From positions 124,001 to 188,000 of the forward strand of contig NZ_CP040764.1 of the NCBI RefSeq assembly GCF_004683865.2: a stretch of DNA of 64,000 nt, given 5' to 3'. Position numbers and translations under genes: made by a program. The notes below the pieces were generated by a model. The model saw only the letters and a program-made list of their open reading frames with translations, was not told where the DNA came from and did not search any database. This DNA is from Paracoccus liaowanqingii. GTDB taxonomy: Bacteria > Pseudomonadota > Alphaproteobacteria > Rhodobacterales > Rhodobacteraceae. How positions within the stretch are numbered: the stretch's first letter is position 1; each line of letters starts with the position of its first letter. Below, piece after piece: positions 1-7,900 of the stretch.

Positions 1-628
1 GATCCAGGCGCAGGCTCAGCTCGCGGTAGTAGCGCTCGTCATAGATGGCGCGGGCGGCGAAGGTCGATCCGCTGCGGGCCGAGATCTGCCACAGCCCGGT
101 CAGGCCCGGACGGTGCGCGGCATAGTAGGTGCCGGGATACAGCACGCGCTGTTCCAGCATCATCGGGCGGGGACCCACCAGGCTCATCGAGCCCAGCAGC
201 ACGTTGATCAGCTGCGGCAGCTCGTCCAGCGAGGTCTTGCGCAGGAAGTGGCCCACGCGGGTGATGCGGGGATCGTGGCGCAGCTTCTGGTTCATGTCCC
301 ATTCAGCCCGGGCGGCGGGATCGGCGGCCAGATGCGCCGCCAGAATGGCGTCGCCATCGGGACGCATCGTGCGGAACTTGAACAGGCGGAACCGCTGCCA
401 GCCGCGACCAAGGCGCATCTGGCTATAGATCGGCGACCCGCCGTCCAAGGCGACGACCGCCGCGACCACGATCATGATGGGAAGAAGGAAGGGCAGAGCC
501 AGCAGGATCAGCATCGTGTCCAGCAGCCGCTTGCCCCCGCTCATGTACAGGCTCTGCGGCTCGGATGCGGGCAAGTCGCACGCGTACTTGGCGCGGCCGA
601 CATTCAGCCCGTTATTATCGAACAGCAT
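1..628 (-). CDS. Sugar transferase, exopolysaccharide priming type (partial, 3' end outside window)
   Basis: About 209 codons are visible from ATG at 628, preceded by GGAG seven bases upstream. A hydrophobic segment lies at residues 33-60. After it come the bacterial sugar transferase (PF02397) motifs: KFRTMRPDG, then LRKTSLDELPQLINVL, then SLVGPRPM, and RPGLTGLWQ. Such enzymes attach the first sugar-1-phosphate to undecaprenyl phosphate at the inner membrane, starting a polysaccharide repeat unit. It heads a group with two glycosyltransferases and a Wzz-type protein, so an exopolysaccharide role is likely. The C-terminus is cut by the window edge. The donor sugar cannot be told. Confidence 0.9.
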   Translation of the reverse strand, partial: MLFDNNGLNVGRAKYACDLPASEPQSLYMSGGKRLLDTMLILLALPFLLPIMIVVAAVVALDGGSPIYSQMRLGRGWQRFRLFKFRTMRPDGDAILAAHLAADPAARAEWDMNQKLRHDPRITRVGHFLRKTSLDELPQLINVLLGSMSLVGPRPMMLEQRVLYPGTYYAAHRPGLTGLWQISARSGSTFAARAIYDERYYRELSLRLD

Positions 629-822
629 TATTAACTCCGACCACTAAATACGGATACATTGAGTAGATTTGTAAGGAAATTTTGCCGGTACCCACTCAAA
701 TCACCAGCATTTTGTCTGTGCATCCGATCTATTGGCCGATCAGAGCCGAGACAACCTGTCTAAAAAGGGGTGTGCAATGTCGCAGGGTCAGGTCAAAACA
801 GATGGAACCCGCCTGAAATGCA

Positions 823-841
823 ATTCAAAATTGTTTTGAAT
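823..841. repeat. Perfect 19-base AT-rich inverted repeat in the 629-890 intergenic gap
   Basis: ATTCAAAA at 823-830, spacer TTG, TTTTGAAT at 834-841: a perfect 8-bp dyad. It sits in the relatively AT-rich gap between the glycosyltransferase stop (891) and the sugar transferase start (628). It has no GC stem, so it looks more like a protein-binding site than an intrinsic terminator. Nothing else is recognised in this 262-base gap, which must also hold the sugar transferase promoter if that gene is not read through from upstream. Confidence 0.5.
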
Positions 842-890
842 GCCGGGAATGGGCTCATACTCAACCTGGAGGAGGGCGCAGGCCAATTGT

Positions 891-1730
891 CTATCTGGCC
901 CGTTCCCAATGATGTGAAGGACGGCGCAGCCGCACGGCCAGGCTGACGACCGCATAAGCGGCAAATCCGGCCGGATCCGCCAGTCCCAGGTGCAGCGCGC
1001 GGCGTCCCGAGGGGCGGTCGCCCGAGGCATGGCCCGCCAGGTCGGGATAGAGCCGCGCCAGCTCGGCCGTGCCGGCATCCTGCCTGCGCCGGACTCGGAT
1101 CAGGGTGGCCAGCCCCTCGCTGATCGGCCAGTGATAGGGCACCTCGACGCGCTGGCGCTCCGAGGGGGCGAAGTTGAGCCGCGCGAAGCCGTCATCCGAG
1201 ATGACCTGCGGAAAGCGCCCCCACCGGGCGCGGCCCTCGGCATTGACGGCGAAGAGCCCGGCGCCGGTGACGCCCTCGGCCACGAAGGGCAGGCGCTGCC
1301 AGAACCGCGCATAAGCGGCCGAGACCGGGCTGGCCGGGCGCGGCACGACCAGCCGGGCGCCCGCATAGCGCGCGCCCGGCCCGTCCAGCGCCGCGATCAG
1401 GGCCGCGATCATGCCCTCGCCCACCACCACGTCGGCATCCAGATACAGGCGCAGATCCCCGCGGGCGGCCTCGTCGCCCAGGTTGAGGGCACCGATCTTG
1501 CCGCCCTCGGCCGTCTCGATCACCGTCAGCGTCCAGCCCGCCGCGGCAAAGGCCGGACCTTCGGACCGGGCGCGGTCGGCGGTGGCGTCGGTGCAGCCGT
1601 TGGCGACCACGATCACCTCCTTGCCCCAGGCCTCGGCGCCGGTCTGGCGGGCGAGGGCGCGAAGGCAGCACAGTATGTGGTCCTGTTCCTGATGGGCGGG
1701 CAGGATCACGCTGAGACGGGTCTGGGTCAT
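891..1730 (-). CDS. Glycosyltransferase family 2
   Basis: This 279-residue protein starts at ATG 1730 and overlaps the stop of the upstream glycosyltransferase by four bases (ATGA), so the two are translationally coupled. The GT2 fold is shown by SVILPAHQEQDHI at the N-terminus, VVANGCTDATADRA (nucleotide-sugar pocket) near residue 45, and LYLDADVVV near residue 100, which holds the DxD metal-binding motif. No strong membrane segment is seen. It probably adds a sugar to a lipid-linked exopolysaccharide unit in the cytoplasm. Donor and acceptor are unknown. Confidence 0.88.
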   Translation of the reverse strand: MTQTRLSVILPAHQEQDHILCCLRALARQTGAEAWGKEVIVVANGCTDATADRARSEGPAFAAAGWTLTVIETAEGGKIGALNLGDEAARGDLRLYLDADVVVGEGMIAALIAALDGPGARYAGARLVVPRPASPVSAAYARFWQRLPFVAEGVTGAGLFAVNAEGRARWGRFPQVISDDGFARLNFAPSERQRVEVPYHWPISEGLATLIRVRRRQDAGTAELARLYPDLAGHASGDRPSGRRALHLGLADPAGFAAYAVVSLAVRLRRPSHHWERAR

Positions 1731-2707
1731 TTGTATTCGATCAGTGAGGCGCGGCGGTTCGTCAGCCGGTTGGCATGGAAACCGAGGGCGCCGAGGGCTT
1801 CGGGGATCTTGCCCAGCACGGTGAAGGCCGCGCGGGCGGCCCCCATGCGGGGGGTCAGGCGCAGGATCTGCGCGGGATAGGCCAGCAGCAGCAGGATCAG
1901 GGCCGGATGGACCAGCAGCGCGCCCAGAGCCGCCAGCAGCGGCAGCGCCGCACCCCAGATCAGCGCGCGGCGCGTCTCGGCCCGCCAGTGGCGTTCGGGG
2001 GGCGCGCCGTGCAGGGCCGCGCCCTCGGCGAAGGCATGGCCCGCGCGGCGGGTGCGGCGCCACCATTGCCCGAACCGGGTCATGTCGGCATCGTGAAGCG
2101 TCATCTCGACCGCCAGGCGGCGGATGGTCCAGCCCGCCGCGCGCAGGCGCACGCACATCTCGGGCTCTTCCCCGGCGATCAGGGTCGGGTTGAAGCCGCC
2201 GATCCCGGTGATGGCCGCGTGGCGCACCAGCATGTCGCCGCCCACCGCCCGGGCCGGACCCACCGGCGTGTCCCATTCCGCGTCGCAGAGCCGGTTATAG
2301 ACCGAGCGTTCGGGATGCATCTCGCGCCGCCGCCCGGCCACCGCGCCCAGGGTCGGGTCGGCCTGCATCTCTGCCCGCGCGGCAGGCAGCCAGCCAGGCT
2401 GCAGGACGCAATCGCCGTCCAGGAACTGCACGAACTCCGGCGGCGCCTCGGCCAGCGCCTGCAACCCGGCGTTGCGTGCCCGGGCGGCGGTGAAGGGCTG
2501 CGTCATGTCCAGCGCCACCAGCTGGGCGCCGATACTTTGGGCAAACGCCCCGCTGCCATCGGTCGAACCCGAATCGACATAGACGATTCGGGTCATCTGT
2601 GCCGACAATGCGGCCAGACAGGCGCGCAGACGGGCGCCTTCGTTGCGGCCGATGACCACGGCGGCGACAATACTGCCCGAGAGGACAGGTTCGGAAAGTG
2701 GGGACAT
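1727..2707 (-). CDS. Glycosyltransferase family 2, membrane-associated
   Basis: This 326-residue GT2 enzyme has an N-terminal VVIGRNEGARL strand, YVDSGSTDGSGAF, and FLDGDC as the metal-binding motif near residue 98. A long hydrophobic stretch around residues 245-280 (ALIWGAALPLLAAL and onward) suggests membrane anchoring. Its start at 2707 faces a divergent gene pair across a 73-base gap. It is followed with a 4-bp overlap by a second GT2 gene. The expected role is exopolysaccharide repeat-unit assembly. Substrate specificity cannot be read from the sequence. Confidence 0.88.
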   Translation of the reverse strand: MSPLSEPVLSGSIVAAVVIGRNEGARLRACLAALSAQMTRIVYVDSGSTDGSGAFAQSIGAQLVALDMTQPFTAARARNAGLQALAEAPPEFVQFLDGDCVLQPGWLPAARAEMQADPTLGAVAGRRREMHPERSVYNRLCDAEWDTPVGPARAVGGDMLVRHAAITGIGGFNPTLIAGEEPEMCVRLRAAGWTIRRLAVEMTLHDADMTRFGQWWRRTRRAGHAFAEGAALHGAPPERHWRAETRRALIWGAALPLLAALGALLVHPALILLLLAYPAQILRLTPRMGAARAAFTVLGKIPEALGALGFHANRLTNRRASLIEYK

Positions 2708-2720
2708 TTCATACTTCTTT

Positions 2721-2738
2721 ATGCTATCGGGCTAGCAT
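2721..2738. promoter_or_regulatory. Inverted repeat between divergent polysaccharide genes
   Basis: ATGCTA at 2721-2726, six-base spacer, TAGCAT at 2733-2738. This perfect 6-bp dyad lies in the short AT-richer gap between the divergent starts at 2707 and 2781, where a regulator could control both arms of the cluster. A similar half-site pair (ATGCTA-N4-TAGCGT) occurs near 41685 upstream of the PRC-barrel gene. No regulator is identified. Confidence 0.35.
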
Positions 2739-2780
2739 TACGATATGATTCGGTCATTGGGCGAGAGAAAAGAGTTGCGT

Positions 2781-3476
2781 ATGGACGGAGCCGTCAGCGG
2801 CTATCACGACGGGCGGCCACGGGCATGGGCAGGATTGCTGCCTTTGGCCCTGCCGCACAGGGCGGGGCTGCGCGCGGTCATTGCCGATGAAAAAAACCCT
2901 GAGCGTGCAGAAGGTTACGATTTGCTGCGGACGCGCATCCTGGCGGGCACCAGTGCCTTGGGATGGACGCGGATCGGCGTGACGCAGGCGCGGGGCACAT
3001 CCGGTGCCGCGCCCCTGACGGCACTCAACCTGGCATTGTCCGAGGCGCGTCGCCCGGACCGCCGAGTCGTGCTGGTCGATCTGGACATCGCCCGGCAGCC
3101 GATCCTGAAGATTCTGGGGGCCACCGTGCCCGCCCCCGCCCCCACGATGGCCTGGCAGGGCCATGCCCTGTCTGAACGCCTGGCGCTGCTGACCATCTCG
3201 GCCCCGGCGGTCGAGGCGGCGACGATGCTGATGTCCGACCTGTTCCAGGCGGAACTGGCGCAGCGTCTGGCCTCGCTGGACCCGGATGTGGCAATTCTGC
3301 ATCTGCCGGCGCTGCTGACCGGCGATGCGGGCCTGGCGGGACTGCCGCTGGCGCAGACCGTGCTGCTGGCGATCGACGGACGTTCCGACACCGGCGCCGA
3401 CCTGCGCGCCTGCGAGCGCCGGATCGGCGAGACCCGCCCCATCCTGGGGCTTTTCCTGCACGACGGAGAGGTGTGA
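2781..3476 (+). CDS. BY-kinase/CpsD-like P-loop protein with degenerate Walker A
   Basis: 231 residues from ATG 2781, preceded by an AAGAG Shine-Dalgarno. An in-frame ATG at 2745 would add 12 residues but has no visible RBS. The fold matches the cytoplasmic ATPase partner of polysaccharide co-polymerases: RAEGYDLLRTRIL near residue 40, a P-loop position reading TQARGTSGAAPLT, and a Walker A' strand VVLVDLDIARQP. The P-loop lysine is absent (no GxGKST), and no C-terminal tyrosine cluster is present. It probably acts as a regulatory or structural partner rather than an active kinase. One base separates it from the wzz-like gene, so the two are an operon. Confidence 0.75.
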   Translation: MDGAVSGYHDGRPRAWAGLLPLALPHRAGLRAVIADEKNPERAEGYDLLRTRILAGTSALGWTRIGVTQARGTSGAAPLTALNLALSEARRPDRRVVLVDLDIARQPILKILGATVPAPAPTMAWQGHALSERLALLTISAPAVEAATMLMSDLFQAELAQRLASLDPDVAILHLPALLTGDAGLAGLPLAQTVLLAIDGRSDTGADLRACERRIGETRPILGLFLHDGEV

Positions 3477-3477
3477 C

Positions 3478-4941
3478 ATGGGACCGATCGTCGGAGTGAG
3501 GGAATTCGTGGCCATGCTGCGCCGTCGCGGCCCGCTGATGGCCTTCGTGGCGGCGGTGGGCATCTACCTGGCCATGGCCTATGCGATGTCGCTGCCCCGC
3601 GCCTACGAGGCCATCACCGTCATCCAGATCCAGCCGACGCTGCTGTCGGGAGGCGCCACCGCGGCCGCGCAGGGGGAACCCGACACCGCCAACCGCCTGC
3701 GCCTGATCGAGCAGCGGCTGATGGCGCGCGACAACATCACCGACATGATCGAGCGCTTCAACCTGTTCGAGGACGCGCCCGAGCTGACCGATGACGAGCG
3801 CATCGCCCAGTTCCGCCAGGACGTGCGGATCGACTTCGTCCCCGCCGTGGGCGGCGTGCCGGGGGCCGAGCGCGAGATCTCGGCCATGATGATCACGGTG
3901 CGGACCGGCCGGGCCGCCGATGCCGCGAACCTGGCCAACGACATGGCCGACCAGATCATGACCGGCAACCAGGCGGGGCAGGCCCGGCGCCTGGTCGAGC
4001 TGATCGAGACGCTGGAGGCCGAGAACATGCGCGCCACCGCCGCGGTGACCGAGGTCGAGTCGGAGCTGTCGACCTTCCGCAGCCTCAATCCCGACCGCAT
4101 GCCCGAGAACCTGGACAACCTGACCGCCGAGCAGACCCGGCTGGAGAGCCAGCGCAGCGCGCTGCTGCTGACCCTGCAGTCGCTGGAACGCGAGCGGCTG
4201 GCGCTGGAGGTGGGAACCTCCGCGGACGGACCCCCGGCCTCGCTGTCCCAGCAGCTGCGCATCCTGGAGGTCGAGCTGGCCCAGGCCCGCCGCACCTTGC
4301 CGGCCGAGCACCCCGAGGTCATGCGCCTGATGCGCGAGATCGAGATGCTGCGCGACGGCACCGAACAGCAGCTGCCGCAGCGCCTGAGCCGCCAGATCGA
4401 GCTGATCCGCGACCAGGAGGCCGCGCTGAGCGCCGAGCGCGCCGAGATCGACCGCCGCCTGCCGCAGATCGAAGCCGCGATCGAGGGGATGCCCGACGTC
4501 GCCTCGGAACTGGCCGACTATCAGCGCCGCATCACCGCGCTGGAACTGCCGCGCGCGGCCATCGCCGAACGCCTGGCCGCGGCGCAGCTGGAACAGCGCC
4601 TGGCCTCGGGCAATTATGGCGAGCGGATGGTGGTGCTGGAACGCGCCACGGTCCCGGAACATCCGCTCAGCTCCGGGCGGCGCCGGGTCGCCGTGCTGGG
4701 CGCCGCGATGGCGGTGGCGATGGCGCTGGCGGCAGGCTTCGTGATGGAGCTGGCCCGCCCGGTGCTGCGCACCCCCGCCCAGGTCCGCAAGGCCCTGGGG
4801 GTCGAGCCGATCGCCTTCGCCCCCTATCGCCCCACGCCCAAGGCGCAGGTCATGGCGCGGGTGCAGGATGTGGTGGCCTTGGGGATCCTGGCCTTCGGCG
4901 CGCTGGCCGTGGTCATCCTGATCCTGCAAGGCGCCGGCTGA
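3478..4941 (+). CDS. Wzz-type polysaccharide co-polymerase / chain-length determinant
   Basis: 487 residues from ATG 3478 with GGAGAGG eight bases upstream. Membrane segment 1 is at residues 19-38 (GPLMAFVAAVGIYLAMAYAM). A long periplasmic region with coiled-coil heptads follows at roughly 165-350. Membrane segment 2 is near residues 400-425, and a third hydrophobic segment closes the protein (VVALGILAFGALAVVILIL). The kinase domain of classical Wzc proteins is missing here and is supplied in part by the upstream P-loop protein. It should control exopolysaccharide chain length or export at the inner membrane. Confidence 0.85.
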   Translation: MGPIVGVREFVAMLRRRGPLMAFVAAVGIYLAMAYAMSLPRAYEAITVIQIQPTLLSGGATAAAQGEPDTANRLRLIEQRLMARDNITDMIERFNLFEDAPELTDDERIAQFRQDVRIDFVPAVGGVPGAEREISAMMITVRTGRAADAANLANDMADQIMTGNQAGQARRLVELIETLEAENMRATAAVTEVESELSTFRSLNPDRMPENLDNLTAEQTRLESQRSALLLTLQSLERERLALEVGTSADGPPASLSQQLRILEVELAQARRTLPAEHPEVMRLMREIEMLRDGTEQQLPQRLSRQIELIRDQEAALSAERAEIDRRLPQIEAAIEGMPDVASELADYQRRITALELPRAAIAERLAAAQLEQRLASGNYGERMVVLERATVPEHPLSSGRRRVAVLGAAMAVAMALAAGFVMELARPVLRTPAQVRKALGVEPIAFAPYRPTPKAQVMARVQDVVALGILAFGALAVVILILQGAG

Positions 4942-4950
4942 CACGCTCTG

Positions 4951-4980
4951 CCCCCTGCCCGCGATCGCGCGGGCGGGGGG
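4951..4980 (+). terminator. GC-rich hairpin after the wzz-like gene
   Basis: A 13-bp stem (CCCCCTGCCCGCG paired with CGCGGGCGGGGGG, one T-G wobble) closes a 4-base loop, starting nine bases after the wzz stop. There is no clear T-tract, so termination strength is uncertain. It separates the polysaccharide genes from the dehydrogenase gene at 5102. Confidence 0.5.
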
Positions 4981-5101
4981 CCTCGGCCACGCGGGCCCTT
5001 GCGCCCGCCCGGTCGTTTCCCGATGCTGGTGCGAACATCCGCCGCATGAAGGACCGACCCATGACCCATCCCCGCCCGCCCCTGGCCCTGCCGGTCCGCG
5101 C

Positions 5102-6049
5102 ATGAAGCCCTCCGTCCTGATGCTTGCCCCCGCCCGCCCCTCGGCCATGGAACGGCTGGCGCGCGACTACGACCTGCTGCGGCTGGACGAGGCGGAGGAC
5201 CGCGACGCCTTCCTGGACCGCCACGGCGCGACCTGCCGGGCCATCGTCACCCATGGCCACAAGACCATCGACGACGCGCTGTTGGACCGCCTGCCCGCGC
5301 TGGAGATCGTCAGCTGCTCCTCGGCCGGATACGACGCCTTCGACGTGGACGCGCTGGCGCGGCGCGGCATCCGGCTGACCAACGCCTCGCCCGCGCTGGC
5401 GCAGGAGGTCGCCGACATGGCGATGCTGCTGGCCGCCGCCGGCTGGCGCCGCCTGGTCGAGGCCGATGCCTGGGTCCGCAGCGGGGACTGGGCGCGACAG
5501 GGCGAGTTCCCCCTGCGCCGGGGCCTGCGCGGCCGCACCCTGGGCATCGTCGGCATGGGCACGATCGGCCAGCGCGTCGCCGATCTGGCGGGCGCCTTCG
5601 GCGTGAACGTGGCCTACTGGAACCGCAGCGAGCGGCAGGTGGAGGCCGTCTATCACGCCGATCTGGTCGATCTGGCGCGCGCCTCCGACATCCTGATCGT
5701 CATCGTCGCGGGCGGCGAGGGGACGCGGCACCTGATCTCGGCCCCGGTCATCGCGGCGCTCGGCCCCGAGGGGCTGCTGGTCAACGTCGCGCGCGGATCT
5801 GTCGTGGACGAGGAGGCGCTGATCACCGCGCTGCAGGACGGCACCCTGGGCGCGGCGGCGCTGGACGTCTTCGCCAGCGAGCCCGAGGCCGACCCGCGCT
5901 TTGCCGCGATGGCCAATGTCACCCTGTCGCCGCATCTGGGCTCGGCCACCGTCGAATCGCGCGAGGCGATGTCGGCGCTGATGGTCGACAACCTGGATGC
6001 GCATTTCGCGGGCCGCCCGCTGCTGAGCGAGGTCGCCCTGGCGCGGTGA
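5102..6049 (+). CDS. D-2-hydroxyacid dehydrogenase (NAD(P)-dependent)
   Basis: 315 residues, the usual length for the D-isomer 2-hydroxyacid dehydrogenase family. The nucleotide-binding GMGTIG sits near residue 151. Catalytic residues are visible in order: Arg in VNVARGSVVDEEAL, Glu in DVFASEPEADP, and His in LSPHLGSAT. It probably reduces a small 2-keto acid such as glyoxylate or hydroxypyruvate in the cytoplasm. The next gene is a sensor kinase, so the pair may be part of an organic-acid response. The exact substrate is unresolved. Confidence 0.88.
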   Translation: MKPSVLMLAPARPSAMERLARDYDLLRLDEAEDRDAFLDRHGATCRAIVTHGHKTIDDALLDRLPALEIVSCSSAGYDAFDVDALARRGIRLTNASPALAQEVADMAMLLAAAGWRRLVEADAWVRSGDWARQGEFPLRRGLRGRTLGIVGMGTIGQRVADLAGAFGVNVAYWNRSERQVEAVYHADLVDLARASDILIVIVAGGEGTRHLISAPVIAALGPEGLLVNVARGSVVDEEALITALQDGTLGAAALDVFASEPEADPRFAAMANVTLSPHLGSATVESREAMSALMVDNLDAHFAGRPLLSEVALAR

Positions 6050-6096
6050 CCCCCGCCCGCCGGAGGGGGCTTTCCTTCGGCGGGAAACCTGCCACG

Positions 6097-7893
6097 ATGC
6101 GGGCCATGACGCCGCCGCGCCCCCGCCATCTTCTGCGCCTCGCCGCCCTCGTCGCGGCGATGGCGGCGCTGGCGCTGCTGGTGCTGGACGGTGCGCGCCA
6201 GGCCGGGCTGGCGCGGCTGGACGCGGATCTGCAGAACCGCCTGACCCTGACCCGCCACGCCGTCACCGCCCAGATCGAGCGCTATCGCTATCTGCCCGCG
6301 CTGATCGGGCAGGATGCGCGCATCCTGTCGCTGCTGGACCGTCCGGGCGACGACCGCAGCGCGGCCAATGCCTATCTGAAGGCCACGCGGGCCCTGTCGG
6401 GCGTCGACCAGATCTATGTGCTGGATCCGCAGGGCCGCGCGCTGGCCGCCAGCAATGCGGGCGAGCCGGGCAGCTTCGTGGGCCAGGACTATGCCTTCCG
6501 CCCGTATTTCCGGCAGGCACTGACGCGGGGGGCGGCGCGCTATTACGCGGTGGGGGTCACGACCGGCATCCCGGGCTATTTCCTGGCCTCGCGCATCGGG
6601 TCGGCCGAGGCGCCCCTGGGCGTGGCGGTGGCCAAGGTCGACATGGGCGGGCTGCAGGCCACCTGGGCCAGCGCGGACCAGTCGGTGGCGCTGGCCGACG
6701 CGGCGGGGGTGGTGTTCCTGGCGGGCCAGCCCGACTGGCTGTTCCGCCCGCTGGATCCGCTGGACGACGCCACCGCCCGGCAGCTGGACGGCGAGCAGCG
6801 CTATGCCGGGCAGGCCGTCCCCACCGCCGCCCCCCTGCGTGCCGCGCTGACCGGCCTGCGCCTGGCCGAGGTGCCGCTGCAGCCCGACGGCTGGCCCATC
6901 TTGGCCGCCGAGCCGCTGGCCCCGGTCGAACGGCAGGCGCAGCTGCTGGCGCTGCTGGCCGGGCTGTCGGGGCTGCTGGTCTCGGCCCTGGCGGTGGGCT
7001 GGCGGCAGCGGCGCCAGTTGATCCGCGTGCGCCTGAACCAGAATGCCGAGCTGGAGCGGCGCGTGGCCGAGCGGACCGAGGCGCTGGCCCATGAGATCGA
7101 CCAGCGCCGCCGCGCCCAGGACGAGCTGCGCGAGGCGCATGAAAGCCTGGTCCATGCCGCCAAGCTCGCGGTGCTGGGCCGCATGTCCACCACCATCGTC
7201 CACGAGGTCAGCCAGCCTCTGTCGGCGCTGGACAGCACGCTGGCGGCGGCGGAACTGCACCTGGGCGCCGGCCGCGAGGCGCGGGCGGTGGCCAGCCTGG
7301 CGGCGGCGCGGGCGCTGCTGATGCGGATGCAGAAGATGGTGCGCAACCTGAAATCCTTCGGCGCCCGCCAGCGTGCCGACCCGCCCGAAGCTGTGGACAT
7401 GGCCCGTGTCCTGACCGCAGGCGCCGAGGTGCTGGCCCCGCGCCTGCGCGATCTGGGCCAGCGGCTGGCCCTGACCCTGCCGCCGGGCCTGCCCGCCGTC
7501 AGCGGCCAGGCCGTGCGGCTGGAACAGGTGGTCATCAACCTGATCCTGAACGCCGCCGAGGCCGCCGCCGGCGCGGGCGCCCGCGCGCCTGTGCGCGTGG
7601 CGCTGGAGCCCGCGCCGGGCGGGCTGCGGCTGACCATCCTGGATCGCGGGGCGGGGATCGACCCGGCGCTGCAGGACCGCATCCAGGAGCCCTTCTTCAC
7701 CACCCGCGTCACCGGCGAGGGGCTGGGGCTGGGCCTGTCGATCACGCGCGGCATCCTGGACCAGATCGGCGCCACGCTGGCCTTCCACCCGCGCCCGGGC
7801 GGGGGCACGGTGACGGTGGTGGACCTGCCGCTGTATCACGATGCCGCCCATCCGGCCGCTGCCCCGCGCCTCGACGACCGGCTGGCGGGCTGA
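6097..7893 (+). CDS. Sensor histidine kinase, DctB-like
   Basis: About 598 residues from ATG 6097; GTG 6046, which overlaps the previous stop, is a possible longer start. A first membrane segment near residues 8-28 and a second near residues 285-310 enclose a periplasmic Cache-like sensor region containing DQIYVLDPQGRALAAS. The kinase core has the H-box MSTTIVHEVSQPLSALD, the N-box VINLILNAAEAA, and the G-boxes DRGAGIDP and GEGLGLGLS. It probably senses a carboxylate and phosphorylates the adjacent DctD-like regulator eight bases downstream, controlling the TRAP transporter genes that follow. Confidence 0.88.
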   Translation: MRAMTPPRPRHLLRLAALVAAMAALALLVLDGARQAGLARLDADLQNRLTLTRHAVTAQIERYRYLPALIGQDARILSLLDRPGDDRSAANAYLKATRALSGVDQIYVLDPQGRALAASNAGEPGSFVGQDYAFRPYFRQALTRGAARYYAVGVTTGIPGYFLASRIGSAEAPLGVAVAKVDMGGLQATWASADQSVALADAAGVVFLAGQPDWLFRPLDPLDDATARQLDGEQRYAGQAVPTAAPLRAALTGLRLAEVPLQPDGWPILAAEPLAPVERQAQLLALLAGLSGLLVSALAVGWRQRRQLIRVRLNQNAELERRVAERTEALAHEIDQRRRAQDELREAHESLVHAAKLAVLGRMSTTIVHEVSQPLSALDSTLAAAELHLGAGREARAVASLAAARALLMRMQKMVRNLKSFGARQRADPPEAVDMARVLTAGAEVLAPRLRDLGQRLALTLPPGLPAVSGQAVRLEQVVINLILNAAEAAAGAGARAPVRVALEPAPGGLRLTILDRGAGIDPALQDRIQEPFFTTRVTGEGLGLGLSITRGILDQIGATLAFHPRPGGGTVTVVDLPLYHDAAHPAAAPRLDDRLAG

Positions 7894-7900
7894 GGGGCGG

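Noticed and set aside
4666..4690. GGAACATCC motif inside the wzz-like gene
   Set aside because: It is inside a coding region, and no GTT occurs at the 16-17 base spacing.
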